Assembly: GCF_001721295.1 (NCBI RefSeq)
Contig: NZ_MDDS01000008.1
Span: forward strand, 1-64,000
From: Sphingomonas turrisvirgatae
GTDB taxonomy: Bacteria; Pseudomonadota; Alphaproteobacteria; Sphingomonadales; Sphingomonadaceae
Direction of reading: 5' to 3'
DNA: 64,000 nucleotides
The notes beneath the pieces were generated by a model that worked only from the letters and a program-made list of their open reading frames with translations, searched no databases and was not told the DNA's origin. A program made the translations under genes and the position numbers. Numbering within the stretch: the stretch's first letter is position 1; every line of letters begins with the position of its first letter. This document shows positions 41,975 through 51,924 of this stretch, piece by piece.

Positions 41975-43027
41975 TTAGAGCTGATGTCCGGTGCGGTCGC
42001 GCTTCGTCGCGAGGTACCGCTCGTTATGCGGATTGGGCGGGAGGTGGTGCGGTACGCGCTCTATCACGTCGACGCCGGTTGCTTGCAGGCCGGCGACCTT
42101 CGCCGGGTTGTTGGTCAGCAGGCGGATGCGGTCCTGCCCCAACAGCTTGAGCATCTGCCCGGCCACGCCAAAATCGCGCGCGTCGATGGCAAAGCCGAGC
42201 CGCGTGTTGGCATCGACCGTGTCGAACCCCTGATCCTGCAGCGCATAGGCGCGCAGCTTGTTGATGAGGCCGATCCCGCGCCCTTCCTGACGCAGGTACA
42301 GCAGCACGCCCCAGCCAGCGTCGGCGATGGCATGGATGGCGGCGTGCAATTGCGGGCCGCAATCGCACTTCAGGCTGCCGAGCACGTCGCCGGTCAGGCA
42401 TTCGCTGTGCAGGCGGACGAGCGGGGGCTGGCCGTTGGGATGGCCGATCAGCAGCGCGATATGCTCGTCGGGCGATTCGGGCGTGCGAAAGGCGACGATC
42501 TCGGCATCTTCCGCGCCCGCGACGGGCAGTCGGGCGCGGGTGACGATGCGCAGCCGCGCGGGGTCTTCGTGCGCGTCGATATCGGCCGGGGTGATCGCAT
42601 CCGCTCCGCCGCACCTGACGAAGAAGGCGGGCAGCAATCCTGCGATCCGCGCAAGCCGCAGGGCCGCACTGGCAGCATCCGGCGCAATGACCGGAACCGC
42701 GCGGAATGGCCCTTTCAACGGCGTCGCCAGGTCGAGCTGCGGATCGGCCAGTGCCACCGCGCCGTCGAACTCCAGCCAGGGCGCACGCTCCACCAGCACC
42801 GGCGCATCGGGCGTTGCGGCGTCGAGTTGGTTGGCGAGCTTGAGCGTGAAGGCGCGGCCGGCAGAAATGAGCACTGGTGCCGCCGCATCCGGGTCGAACT
42901 CCGCAAGCCGGGCGGCGTCGGCGGTCTCGATCGCCAAAAGCGACAGCACATCGGCACCGTCGCGAATCGCGATCGGCCATCCGCGGCGCAGCGCATCGAC
43001 TGCCTGAGCAACTGCGCGCGCGCTCAA
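41975..43027 (-). CDS. ribA: GTP cyclohydrolase II with long N-terminal extension
   Basis: Opens riboflavin synthesis by converting GTP to the diaminopyrimidine intermediate. The C-terminal catalytic domain (about 165-340) carries the zinc Cys set [17 protein letters not shown] and [20 protein letters not shown] with the catalytic Arg region. It is preceded by an unrecognised extension of about 160 residues (for example [20 protein letters not shown]), absent from E. coli RibA, which has about 196 residues. The start is uncertain: TTG 43027 overlaps the xth stop as TTGA, while GTG 43093 would overlap xth by about 70 bases. Confidence 0.85.
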   Translation of the reverse strand: MSARAVAQAVDALRRGWPIAIRDGADVLSLLAIETADAARLAEFDPDAAAPVLISAGRAFTLKLANQLDAATPDAPVLVERAPWLEFDGAVALADPQLDLATPLKGPFRAVPVIAPDAASAALRLARIAGLLPAFFVRCGGADAITPADIDAHEDPARLRIVTRARLPVAGAEDAEIVAFRTPESPDEHIALLIGHPNGQPPLVRLHSECLTGDVLGSLKCDCGPQLHAAIHAIADAGWGVLLYLRQEGRGIGLINKLRAYALQDQGFDTVDANTRLGFAIDARDFGVAGQMLKLLGQDRIRLLTNNPAKVAGLQATGVDVIERVPHHLPPNPHNERYLATKRDRTGHQL

Positions 43028-43809
43028 AAAGCGAATTCCGTGACGATCGGCACATGATCCGATGGTTTCAGCCAGCCGCGCACCGGCTCGCACACCTTAT
43101 GCGCCGTTGCGCTGGCCGCGATGTCGCGGCTGGCCCACATATGATCGAGCCGGCGGCCGCGATCCGATGCTGCCCAATCCTTCGCGCGGTAGCTCCACCA
43201 GGTGAAGCAGCGCTCGGGCGCAGGGATGAATGCGCGGCCGAGATCGACCCAGTCATTCGCGGCCTGCAGCCGGGCGAGCGCCTCAACCTCGATCGGCGTA
43301 TGGCTGACGACGTTCAGCAGCTGCTTGTGGCTCCACACATCGCATTCGAGCGGAGCGATGTTGAAGTCGCCGGTTACGATGACGGGCAGGTCGCCGAGCC
43401 CCTCCGACCAGCGCGTCATGCGCTCGACAAAATCGAGCTTCTGACCGAATTTGGGGTTGAGATCGCGGTTGGGAATGTCGCCGCCGGCCGGGACATAGAC
43501 ATTTTCGAGCCGCACGCCATTGGGTAGCCGCACCCCGACATGCCGCGCCTCGCCATTGGCCTGCCAGTCGAGCCGATCGTCCTCGGTCACCGGCACGCGG
43601 CTGACGATCGCGACGCCGTGATGCATCCGCTGCCCGTGGATGATGATGTGATCATAGCCAAGGTCGCGAAGCGGCTGATGCGGGAAGTCCCCGTCGACAA
43701 CCTTGGTTTCCTGAAGGCAGAGGATGTCGGGTGCCTCTTCGCGCAGGAACTGCTGGACGATGTCCATGCGGAAACGGATCGAGTTGATGTTCCAGGAGGC
43801 GATTTTCAT
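43024..43809 (-). CDS. xth: Exodeoxyribonuclease III
   Basis: AP endonuclease/exonuclease III for base-excision repair, 261 residues. Endonuclease/exonuclease/phosphatase-fold motifs are clear: [29 protein letters not shown] with the metal-binding Glu, [15 protein letters not shown] with catalytic Asp and Asn, and the closing [10 protein letters not shown]. The start at 43809 gives the standard N-terminus. ribA overlaps its end. Upstream is a 345-base gap with two large hairpins. Confidence 0.93.
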   Translation of the reverse strand: MKIASWNINSIRFRMDIVQQFLREEAPDILCLQETKVVDGDFPHQPLRDLGYDHIIIHGQRMHHGVAIVSRVPVTEDDRLDWQANGEARHVGVRLPNGVRLENVYVPAGGDIPNRDLNPKFGQKLDFVERMTRWSEGLGDLPVIVTGDFNIAPLECDVWSHKQLLNVVSHTPIEVEALARLQAANDWVDLGRAFIPAPERCFTWWSYRAKDWAASDRGRRLDHMWASRDIAASATAHKVCEPVRGWLKPSDHVPIVTEFAF

Positions 43810-43881
43810 GGCTAGCGCGCCTTTAGTCGGCTTCGCCGACGCGCACCAGCATGAGGTGGTGTTTTCGCGCTTCGCGCGGTT

Positions 43882-43961
43882 GCGGTGCCGGTCCGCTCCC
43901 CCGGCCACCCACTTCAGTGTATCTTGATGGGCGGCCGGGTGAGGGAGCGGGCCGGCACCGC
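43882..43961. repeat. Large GC-rich inverted repeat upstream of xth
   Basis: Arms of 19 bases, GCGGTGCCGGTCCGCTCCC (43882-43900) and GGGAGCGGGCCGGCACCGC (43943-43961), match at 18 positions. The middle holds a further short GGCC-N-GGCC symmetry. It lies in the xth-lolA gap, where no gene is supported. Confidence 0.7.
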
Positions 43962-43989
43962 CTGCGCCGCACGGCGCACGAACAGCCAA

Positions 43990-44041
43990 AACGCCAAAGG
44001 CCCCCGCTCCGGGGGCATGGAGCGAGGGCCGACCTGGCGTT
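43990..44041. other. Strong compound hairpin in the xth-lolA gap
   Basis: Outer stem AACGCCA (43990-43996) with TGGCGTT (44035-44041) encloses an inner stem GGCCC plus CGCTCC with GGAGCG plus GGGCC around an eight-base loop. It could be a structured transcript, an intrinsic-like stop for lolA transcription, or another repeat. No T run is obvious. The remainder of 43810-44154 shows nothing coding. Confidence 0.5.
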
Positions 44042-44154
44042 CGTCACGCAGGCGGGAAGGGGCACTTGCCGGGCAACAGGGGGAAAAATCCCGACGCCCC
44101 GTCCGCCATTCCTTATTAGCGAGTCGAAGCTGTCGCCAACATGAACGCTGACGT

Positions 44155-44778
44155 TCAGCGACGGGCACCCGATCTCCGCGGATCGTTCCAGCGGAACGCT
44201 CCGTCGCTAACCGGCGCGTTGAACCGTTGGTTCGCGAGCCGGACGGTGGTGCGATTGTTCTGGCTGTCGAGCGCGACCCAGCCATTGAGCATCAACCCTC
44301 CGGGCGCCGCTGCGTTGCGCGCGAAGATCATGGTCATGCGACCGAATTCCGGCCGCTTGGGATCGTGCGCCTCGATGCTGACGACCTGGGGATTGCCGGT
44401 GGGCACGACCTTGGCATAGGCCGAGATGTCGCGGTTGGGATCGAGCAGTACGCCGAGCGGCGAGTTCTTGACCGGCCAGCGCGACACCTGTCGGACCGAA
44501 TAGTCGATGAACCACAGGGCATTGCCGTCGCCGACGATCAGCAGCGGCACGCCCTTTTCATACTGGAAGCGAACCTTCCCCGGCTTCTTGAGCGTCAGGG
44601 TGCCGCGCACGGTCTTGCCCGCGCGATCGGTCTGCTCGAACGAGGCCGTCATCGACTGGGTCGAGCGAAGATGCGCCTGCACCTGGGCAAGCGTGTTCTG
44701 CTGCGCGGCTGCAGGCAGCGCGATGGTGAGGGCCGCGAGCGCGGCGAGCGGGCGAATAGTCATGGTCGTGCCAAACAT
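44155..44778 (-). CDS. lolA: Outer-membrane lipoprotein carrier protein LolA
   Basis: Periplasmic chaperone carrying lipoproteins from the LolCDE complex to the outer membrane, 207 residues. A signal peptide (RPLAALAALTIALPAAAQQ) is followed by the LolA fold: TASFEQTDRAGKTVRGTLTL, KKPGKVRFQYEKGVPLLIVG and DGNALWFIDYSVRQVSRWP. ATG 44778 or 44763 are both possible starts; neither has a strong ribosome site. LolB is not expected in alphaproteobacteria and is not seen here. Confidence 0.88.
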   Translation of the reverse strand: MFGTTMTIRPLAALAALTIALPAAAQQNTLAQVQAHLRSTQSMTASFEQTDRAGKTVRGTLTLKKPGKVRFQYEKGVPLLIVGDGNALWFIDYSVRQVSRWPVKNSPLGVLLDPNRDISAYAKVVPTGNPQVVSIEAHDPKRPEFGRMTMIFARNAAAPGGLMLNGWVALDSQNNRTTVRLANQRFNAPVSDGAFRWNDPRRSGARR

Positions 44779-44823
44779 ATCCGCCCCATCGCCGGTTCCG
44801 CTTTAACGCGTCCTGAACCCTGA

Positions 44824-45282
44824 TTACGCCTCGCTGCGAGCCTTCAGGATCTTGCCCGGGTTGCGCGGCGGCTCGCCCTTCGGCAGCGCGTCGACATGCT
44901 CCATGCCTTCGGTCACTTCGCCCCAGACGGTGTACTGGCGGTCGAGGAAGGTCGCGTCGTCCAGGCAGATGAAGAATTGCGAGTTGGCGCTGTTGGGATC
45001 ATTGGTGCGAGCCATCGAGCAGACACCGCGCACGTGCGGTTCGCTGCTGAACTCCTGCGGCAGGTTCGGCTCCTTCGATCCGCTCATGCCCGTGCCGGTC
45101 GGATCGCCGCCCTGCGCCATGAAGCCGGCGATGACGCGGTGGAAGACGACGCCGTCATAGAAGCCGCTGTCAGCGAGCTTGGTGATGCGCTCGACATGCT
45201 TGGGCGCAAGGTCGGGACGCAGCTTGATGTGCACGTCGCCGCTGTCGAGGGTCATGACGAGGCGCGTGGGAAGATCGGACAT
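44824..45282 (-). CDS. ppiB: Cyclophilin-type peptidyl-prolyl isomerase
   Basis: Cytosolic cyclophilin of 152 residues (no signal peptide). Active-site motifs are intact: GVVFHRVIAGFMAQGGDPTG with the catalytic Arg, NSANSQFFICLDD and the VWGEVTEGMEHVD loop. A GGAGT ribosome site precedes the ATG at 45282. It diverges from mgtE. Confidence 0.93.
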   Translation of the reverse strand: MSDLPTRLVMTLDSGDVHIKLRPDLAPKHVERITKLADSGFYDGVVFHRVIAGFMAQGGDPTGTGMSGSKEPNLPQEFSSEPHVRGVCSMARTNDPNSANSQFFICLDDATFLDRQYTVWGEVTEGMEHVDALPKGEPPRNPGKILKARSEA

Positions 45283-45410
45283 GGGTTACTCCAACAATGG
45301 GAATTTGCACGGCACCTAGGCGTGTCGGGCGATGGTTGCAAATCAGGCGGATTGGCAGGGCAATCGCTGCGCGTTAGAGGGCGTGACGCGCAATTTCGGG
45401 GGAAGGCTCG

Positions 45411-46808
45411 ATGACCGACGAGACCGATACCACCATTGCCGCCGAATCGCCGAGCGAGCATCCCGAACACCTCAGCCCCGAATTCGTGCGCACCGTGCTC
45501 GACCTGGTCGAGGCAGGCGAGATCGAGGCCGCGCGCGAGAAGGTCGCGCCGCTGCACCCCGCCGACATTGCCGACCTGGTCGAACTGACGCCGGGCGAGC
45601 AGCGACGGCAGCTGGCCGCCGCCATCGCCGGACTGATCGACGGCGACGTGCTGTCGGAAATGAACGACTGGGTGCGCGAGGAGCTGATCGAAGCGCTCGA
45701 CCCGCACGAAGTCGCCGATATCGCCGCCGAGCTGGATACCGACGACGCGGTCGCGATCATCGAGGATATGGAGGAGGAGGATCAGCGCGCCGTCCTCCGC
45801 GCGCTGGACCCGGATGATCGTGCGGCAATCGAGGAGGCGCTGTCCTATCCCGAGGAGTCCGCCGGGCGCCTGATGCAGCGCGAGCTGATCGCGGTGCCGG
45901 AGCATTGGACCGTTGGTCATGTGCTCGACTTCCTGCGCGGGCAGGAGGAGCTGCCGACGGATTTCTGGGAAATCTTCGTCGTCGATCCCGCGCACAAGCC
46001 GGTCGGCACCTGTGCGCTCAGCTGGATCCTGCGCACGCCGCGCGGCGTGAGTGTCGGCGACGTGATGAAGCGCGAACAGACGCTGATCCCGGTCGAGATG
46101 GACCAGGAGGAAGTGGCGCTCAAATTCCAGAAATATGCGCTCATCTCCGCCGCGGTGACCGACGATAGCGGACGGCTGGTCGGCGTGATCACGGTCGACG
46201 ACATCGTCCACATCATCAGCGAGGAAGCCGGCGAAGACGCGCTGCTGATGTCCGGGGCGGGCGATGGCGACATCAACGAGCCGATCCGCGACAGCTACAA
46301 GGCGCGGGTGCGCTGGCTGGTGGCGAATCTGTTCACCGCGCTGGTCGCATCGTCGATCATCGCGCTGTTCGGCGCGGCGATCGAGAAGATGGTGGCGCTG
46401 GCGGTGCTCATGCCGATCGTGGCTTCGGTGGGCGGCAATGCCGGGACGCAGACGATGGCGATCGTCGTGCGCGCGCTGGCGACCAACCAGCTGACCCAAT
46501 CGAACACCGTGCGCACGATCCGGCGGGAGATCCTGGTCGCACTGCTGAATGGCGCGACGATCGCGGTGCTGCTGGGGATCGGGGCGGCGCTGGTGTTCGG
46601 CAATCCCGCGCTCGGCGGCGTCATCGCGGCAGCGATGGTGGTCAACATCCTGGTCGCGGGGCTCGCCGGCGTGCTGGTGCCGGTGACGCTGGAGCGGATG
46701 AAGCAGGACCCTGCCGTCGCTTCATCGGTGTTCGTGACGATGGTCACCGATTCGATGGGGTTCCTGGCGTTCCTGGGTCTGGCCGTGGCGTTCGGGCTGA
46801 CGGGTTGA
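45411..46808 (+). CDS. mgtE: Magnesium transporter MgtE
   Basis: Inner-membrane Mg channel of 465 residues. An N-terminal superhelical domain (about 20-150, LHPADIADLVELTPGEQRRQ) is followed by two CBS domains (about 150-275), which close the pore when Mg is bound, and five C-terminal membrane helices (about 300-465). The pore-family segment LMPIVASVGGNAGTQTMAIV is strongly conserved. No Mg-responsive leader was recognised in the gap of about 130 bases. Confidence 0.95.
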   Translation: MTDETDTTIAAESPSEHPEHLSPEFVRTVLDLVEAGEIEAAREKVAPLHPADIADLVELTPGEQRRQLAAAIAGLIDGDVLSEMNDWVREELIEALDPHEVADIAAELDTDDAVAIIEDMEEEDQRAVLRALDPDDRAAIEEALSYPEESAGRLMQRELIAVPEHWTVGHVLDFLRGQEELPTDFWEIFVVDPAHKPVGTCALSWILRTPRGVSVGDVMKREQTLIPVEMDQEEVALKFQKYALISAAVTDDSGRLVGVITVDDIVHIISEEAGEDALLMSGAGDGDINEPIRDSYKARVRWLVANLFTALVASSIIALFGAAIEKMVALAVLMPIVASVGGNAGTQTMAIVVRALATNQLTQSNTVRTIRREILVALLNGATIAVLLGIGAALVFGNPALGGVIAAAMVVNILVAGLAGVLVPVTLERMKQDPAVASSVFVTMVTDSMGFLAFLGLAVAFGLTG

Positions 46809-46839
46809 TCACCGGCGGCGCGGTGCCCAGATCAGGGCG

Positions 46840-47235
46840 ATGCCGCTGCATATTACCAAGGTCGCCTATGGTTGCGACAGTGTCGAGTTCCTGAAGGAGC
46901 GGCTGGCGCTGCGCGCTGCGCATGGGCCATCGTTCCTGACCACGCGCTATCTGCCGAAACGTCATGCGGAAATTGTCGGCGGCTCGCTGTTCTGGATCAT
47001 CAAGCACCAGTTGATCGGGCGGACGCCGATCGTGCGCTTCGGCGAGGCGGAAGGCGGGCGCGTCGCGATCCACCTCGAGCCGCAGCTGATCCTGGTGCAG
47101 CCGCGTCCCAAGCGCGCGCATCAGGGCTGGCGCTATCTGGAGGGCGTGGATGCGCCGGCGGATCTGGGCGACGGGGACATGGCCGCGCTGCCGCCGGAAC
47201 TGGCGGGCAAGCTGGCGGAATTGGGGCTGGCCTAG
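46840..47235 (+). CDS. DUF1489 family protein
   Basis: Conserved alphaproteobacterial protein of 131 residues, recognised as the DUF1489 family by HITKVAYGCDSVEFL at the N-terminus, TTRYLPKRHAEIVGGSLFWI and the later HQGWRYL segment. No catalytic residues or function are known. It is cytosolic by appearance and lies 31 bases after mgtE, possibly in the same transcript. Confidence 0.8.
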   Translation: MPLHITKVAYGCDSVEFLKERLALRAAHGPSFLTTRYLPKRHAEIVGGSLFWIIKHQLIGRTPIVRFGEAEGGRVAIHLEPQLILVQPRPKRAHQGWRYLEGVDAPADLGDGDMAALPPELAGKLAELGLA

Positions 47236-47245
47236 CGTCCTGGCC

Positions 47246-47923
47246 CTAGCGTGCGAGGCCGGGGAAGGCGGCCCTGAACGCTGCGACCTTAGGCTTATCC
47301 CAGCGCACAATATAGGGATGACGCGGGTTTCGGCGCGCGAAGTCCTGATGTTCCGCCTCGGCCGGGAAGAACTGGCCGCTCTCTACCGTGGTGACGACCG
47401 GCGCCGGATAAGCGCGGCTTTGCTGCAGTTGCGCGATATAGCTGCGCGCGACGCTGGCCTGCCCCGGATTTTGCGGGAAGATCGCCGAGCGGTAGCTGGG
47501 GCCGTGGTCCGGCCCTTGCCGGTTCAGCTGCGTGGGATCGTGCGCAACCGAGAAATAGATGCGCAGCAGCGTGGCGTAGGACAACTGGCGCGGATCGTAG
47601 ACGATGCGAACCGCCTCGGCATGGCGCGTACGCTCGGTCGAGACCTGGGCGTAGGTCGCGGTGGCGCGGGTGCCGCCGGCATAGCCGCTGGTCACCGACG
47701 CCACGCCCTTCACGCCTTCGAACACCGCCTCCATTCCCCAGAAACAGCCGCCGGCAAGCACTGCGACCTGGTTGCCGGGCGCGGGCGCGACATCGTGTGT
47801 CGCTGCGGGGATGCGAAAGGTCTGCTCGGTCGCGCTTGCGCCCAAGCCCGGCACATAACCGGCCGCGGCAAGGACGCCGAGACTGATCAGCCCGGCAGCG
47901 GCAAGGGCGAGTGGCGTGCGCAC
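47246..47923 (-). CDS. msrA: Peptide methionine sulphoxide reductase MsrA, exported form
   Basis: Repairs S-methionine sulphoxide in proteins. The 225 residues carry an N-terminal hydrophobic signal or anchor (LALAAAGLISLGVLAAAGYV), so it acts in the periplasm. The catalytic motif GGCFWGMEAVFEGVKG is intact with the nucleophilic Cys. The conserved YRSAIFPQNP and SQFF-like ESGQFFPAEAEHQD segments follow. The start is GTG at 47923, three bases after the stop of a 38-codon ORF; its ribosome site is weak, so coupling to that ORF is plausible. Confidence 0.9.
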   Translation of the reverse strand: MRTPLALAAAGLISLGVLAAAGYVPGLGASATEQTFRIPAATHDVAPAPGNQVAVLAGGCFWGMEAVFEGVKGVASVTSGYAGGTRATATYAQVSTERTRHAEAVRIVYDPRQLSYATLLRIYFSVAHDPTQLNRQGPDHGPSYRSAIFPQNPGQASVARSYIAQLQQSRAYPAPVVTTVESGQFFPAEAEHQDFARRNPRHPYIVRWDKPKVAAFRAAFPGLAR

Positions 47924-47926
47924 GCC

Positions 47927-48043
47927 TTAAAAGATGGTGTGCGTCGCCACCTGTTCAATGTTGAGCGCCACCATGCCGATCGTGCCGAGCGAAAAGCCGG
48001 CAACGAACCGGTGGAACATCGCGGATTTGAGCATCGCGATCAT
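47927..48043 (-). CDS. 38-residue membrane-like small ORF upstream of msrA
   Basis: A 38-codon ORF (begins MIAMLKSAMFHRFVAGFSLG) with a good AGAGGA ribosome site seven bases before its ATG at 48043 and a TAA at 47927, three bases before the msrA GTG. The middle is hydrophobic (FVAGFSLGTIGMVAL), suggesting a single membrane segment. Size, ribosome site and spacing favour a real coupled gene. Function unknown; no family recognised. Confidence 0.55.
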   Translation of the reverse strand: MIAMLKSAMFHRFVAGFSLGTIGMVALNIEQVATHTIF

Positions 48044-48162
48044 GAGAATTTCCTCTTGCCTGATTGCGGGAAGGTCGGAACCAGCCCGCGAAAACCAAGC
48101 ATAGATCTAGTTTGGCCGGATGAACGAGCCGTGGGCGGACCGTTCATCCGCGCGTCACGCGC

Positions 48163-49392
<1,230 letters not shown>

Positions 49393-51168
49393 CTATAGGT
49401 CCGCCATCGCCTCTTCCGCAACCGTAACAGCGGCAACCAGTCCGCGAACCGAATTGCCGATGAAGAAGCCGTCCGCGAGATCGGCGGGTGTGAGGTCTGC
49501 CTCGATCGCCTGCCCGCTCGCGATCAGCTCGGCCCGCAGGATCCCCGGAAGGATGCCGCGCGCGAGCGGCGGTGTCAGCAGCATGCCATCGCGGCGGACG
49601 AAGATCGAGGTGAAGCTGCCCTCCGTCAGCCAGCCGTCGGCATCGATGTACAGCGTCTCGAACGCGCCGGCGCTGCGCGGATAGAGGCGCCGGTCGGTCG
49701 TCTTGTGAGCCAGCCGAAAGTCGCGCGGCGCAACTTCGCGCGAACGGATCGCGACGTGGACGGGTGACGAGGGGGCGGGCGGCAGCGGCGCGGTGCCGAT
49801 GGCGATATTGCCCTGCGCCGACAGGAGCAGCCGGATACGCGCCGGCCCATGCAGCCGGAAGGTTGCCGCCTGCAGTTCGTTGCGCGCGGCATGGCGATCG
49901 AAGGCGAAGCCGAACACGCCGGCACTCGCCTTCATCCGCGCGAGATGGCGTTCGAGCAACGCAATGCCGTCGGCCGGATCGAAGCGCATGGTCTCGATCA
50001 AGTCGAACGGTCGCTGTCCGCGGCGAAGGAACGCGCCCTTGGCGAGGCATTCGTCCCACTCCTCGCCAGCGGTCGAATCGGCGACAACGCCCGAACCCAA
50101 ACCCAGCGTCGCCGTCTGCGAGTCCGATCGCAGATGCAGCGTCCGTATCGCGACGTTGAAGGCGGCGTCGCCATCCGGATCGATGCGACCGATCGAGCCC
50201 GTATAAGCGCCGCGCGTATCCGGCTCGACCGCCTCGATCACCTGCATCGCGCGGATTTTGGGCGCCCCGGTGACCGAGCCGCAGGGAAAGGTAGCCGCAA
50301 GGAGGTCGCCGATGCCCGTGCCGGGCGCGACCCTTGCCGCAACGGTCGAAACCATGGTGTGCAGCGTGGGGTAGGTTTCGACCTTGAACAGGTGAGGCAC
50401 GTGCACGCTGCCGGGCGCCGCGATGCGCGCCAGGTCGTTGCGCATCAAGTCGACGATCATCAGATTCTCGGCGCGCTGCTTGGCATCCGTGGCGAGTTGC
50501 GCCCGGGCGAGCGAGTCTTCCTCCGGCGTCGCCCCGCGCGCCGTGGTTCCCTTCATGGGCCGCGCGATCAGTTGCCCGTCGCGCAACGCGAAGAACAGTT
50601 CGGGCGAGAAGGACAGCAGCCAATCGGTGCCGGTCCAGACGATGCCACCATAACCTGCCGCCGCGCGCTGCCGAACGGCGGCATAGGCGGCAAGCGGATC
50701 GCCGAGCAGCGTGACCGCGGCGCGAAACGTGAGGTTGGCCTGGTAGATGTCGCCGGCCTCGATCCATTCGTGCACGCGCGAAAACGCCTCGTCATAAGCT
50801 TTGCGCGAGATGCCGGGACGGGGTCGGCCTAGCCACGCGCCGGCCGGATCGGGTAGCCGGGCCGCGACGTGTGTAGCCGGGATACGCTCGACGCCTTCGA
50901 ACAGCCCGAACCACAGCAGCGGCCCATCGCCGCGTGGCGCAGCGAGCTTTGCCTCCAGCGCATGTCCGGTTTCATAGGCAATGTAGCCCGCGGCATGCAG
51001 GCCCTCGGCACGCGCCGCATCGAGCGCAGCCAATGCGGGACGCACCTGCGCGGTATTGCGCGCGACGACGGTCCGCACCGGCCGCGAATAGAGATGCGCA
51101 TCGACGCCGCCGGACCGGGCATCGTCGAGCAGCACGAAAGGGGCGTCGGCGCGCATCGGCAGGGGCAT
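49393..51168 (-). CDS. pabB: Fused aminodeoxychorismate synthase component I and aminodeoxychorismate lyase (PabB-PabC)
   Basis: One 591-residue protein joins two steps of 4-aminobenzoate synthesis for folate. The N-terminal part (about 1-370) is the chorismate-binding enzyme, with ARPMKGTTARGATPEEDSLA and FPCGSVTGAPKIRAMQVIEA. The C-terminal part (about 390-591) is a class IV aminotransferase-fold lyase with LAHKTTDRRLYPRSAG and LTEGSFTSIFVRRDG. An AGGA site five bases before ATG 51168 sets the start. The glutaminase subunit PabA is not in the window. Confidence 0.92.
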   Translation of the reverse strand: MPLPMRADAPFVLLDDARSGGVDAHLYSRPVRTVVARNTAQVRPALAALDAARAEGLHAAGYIAYETGHALEAKLAAPRGDGPLLWFGLFEGVERIPATHVAARLPDPAGAWLGRPRPGISRKAYDEAFSRVHEWIEAGDIYQANLTFRAAVTLLGDPLAAYAAVRQRAAAGYGGIVWTGTDWLLSFSPELFFALRDGQLIARPMKGTTARGATPEEDSLARAQLATDAKQRAENLMIVDLMRNDLARIAAPGSVHVPHLFKVETYPTLHTMVSTVAARVAPGTGIGDLLAATFPCGSVTGAPKIRAMQVIEAVEPDTRGAYTGSIGRIDPDGDAAFNVAIRTLHLRSDSQTATLGLGSGVVADSTAGEEWDECLAKGAFLRRGQRPFDLIETMRFDPADGIALLERHLARMKASAGVFGFAFDRHAARNELQAATFRLHGPARIRLLLSAQGNIAIGTAPLPPAPSSPVHVAIRSREVAPRDFRLAHKTTDRRLYPRSAGAFETLYIDADGWLTEGSFTSIFVRRDGMLLTPPLARGILPGILRAELIASGQAIEADLTPADLADGFFIGNSVRGLVAAVTVAEEAMADL

Positions 51169-51236
51169 GCAATCCTGCGCGCGGCTCCGCAACCCTCTGT
51201 TGCCGCGAACTTGTCCGCCGCCTATCTCCACAAGCG

Positions 51237-51908
51237 ATGACCGACGCTAACAATCCCCCGCTGCGCGCCGCGATCGTGCCGGTGACGCCGCTTCAGCAGA
51301 ACAGCACGCTGATCTGGTGCACTGAGACCATGCGCGGCGCCTTCACCGATCCGGGCGGCGACCTCGATCGCCTGAAGGCCGCGGCGAAGCAGCATGGCGT
51401 CACGGTCGAGAAATTGCTGATCACGCACGGCCATATCGACCATTGCGGGCAGGCCGGCACGCTGGCCAGGCAATTGGGCGTGCCGATCGAGGGGCCGCAC
51501 GAGGCGGACCGGTTCTGGATCAGCCGGCTGGAGGATGACGGTCGCAGCTATGGCATCGACGGCCGCGTGTTCGAGCCGGATCGCTGGCTGGTCGATGGCG
51601 ATACGGTAAGTGTCGGCAAGCTGACGCTCGACGTGTATCATTGCCCCGGTCACACGCCGGGTCATGTCGTTTTCCATCATGCGCCGTCGCAACTGGCGAT
51701 CGTCGGCGACGTGATTTTCCAGGGATCGATCGGTCGCACCGACTTCCCGATGGGCAATCACCAGGATCTGATCGACGCGATCACTGGCAAGCTTTGGCCG
51801 CTGGGCGGCGAGACGGTGTTCGTGCCGGGCCACGGCCAGCCCAGTACCTTCGCGCAAGAGCGGCGCAGCAATCCGTTCGTCGCGGATGCGGTGCTGGCAC
51901 GCGCCTGA
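51237..51908 (+). CDS. MBL-fold metallo-hydrolase (glyoxalase II-like)
   Basis: Metallo-beta-lactamase-fold hydrolase of 223 residues. The metal motif [10 protein letters not shown] (HxHxDH) is at about residues 61-70, with further ligands in [15 protein letters not shown] and the [15 protein letters not shown]sp, and a terminal FVPGHGQPS. The group resembles YcbL-type glyoxalase II-like enzymes; the actual thioester or other substrate is not known. It is the first gene of a plus-strand set with tsaD and gpsA and diverges from pabB. Confidence 0.85.
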   Translation: MTDANNPPLRAAIVPVTPLQQNSTLIWCTETMRGAFTDPGGDLDRLKAAAKQHGVTVEKLLITHGHIDHCGQAGTLARQLGVPIEGPHEADRFWISRLEDDGRSYGIDGRVFEPDRWLVDGDTVSVGKLTLDVYHCPGHTPGHVVFHHAPSQLAIVGDVIFQGSIGRTDFPMGNHQDLIDAITGKLWPLGGETVFVPGHGQPSTFAQERRSNPFVADAVLARA

Positions 51909-51924
51909 TGCTGATGAGCCTGTC

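Noticed and set aside
43851..44151. Overlapping short plus-strand frames in the xth-lolA gap
   Set aside because: They run through large hairpins, are Arg/Pro-rich and have no convincing ribosome site.
45283..45410. Magnesium-responsive riboswitch before mgtE
   Set aside because: The gap is short and no characteristic fold could be drawn with confidence.
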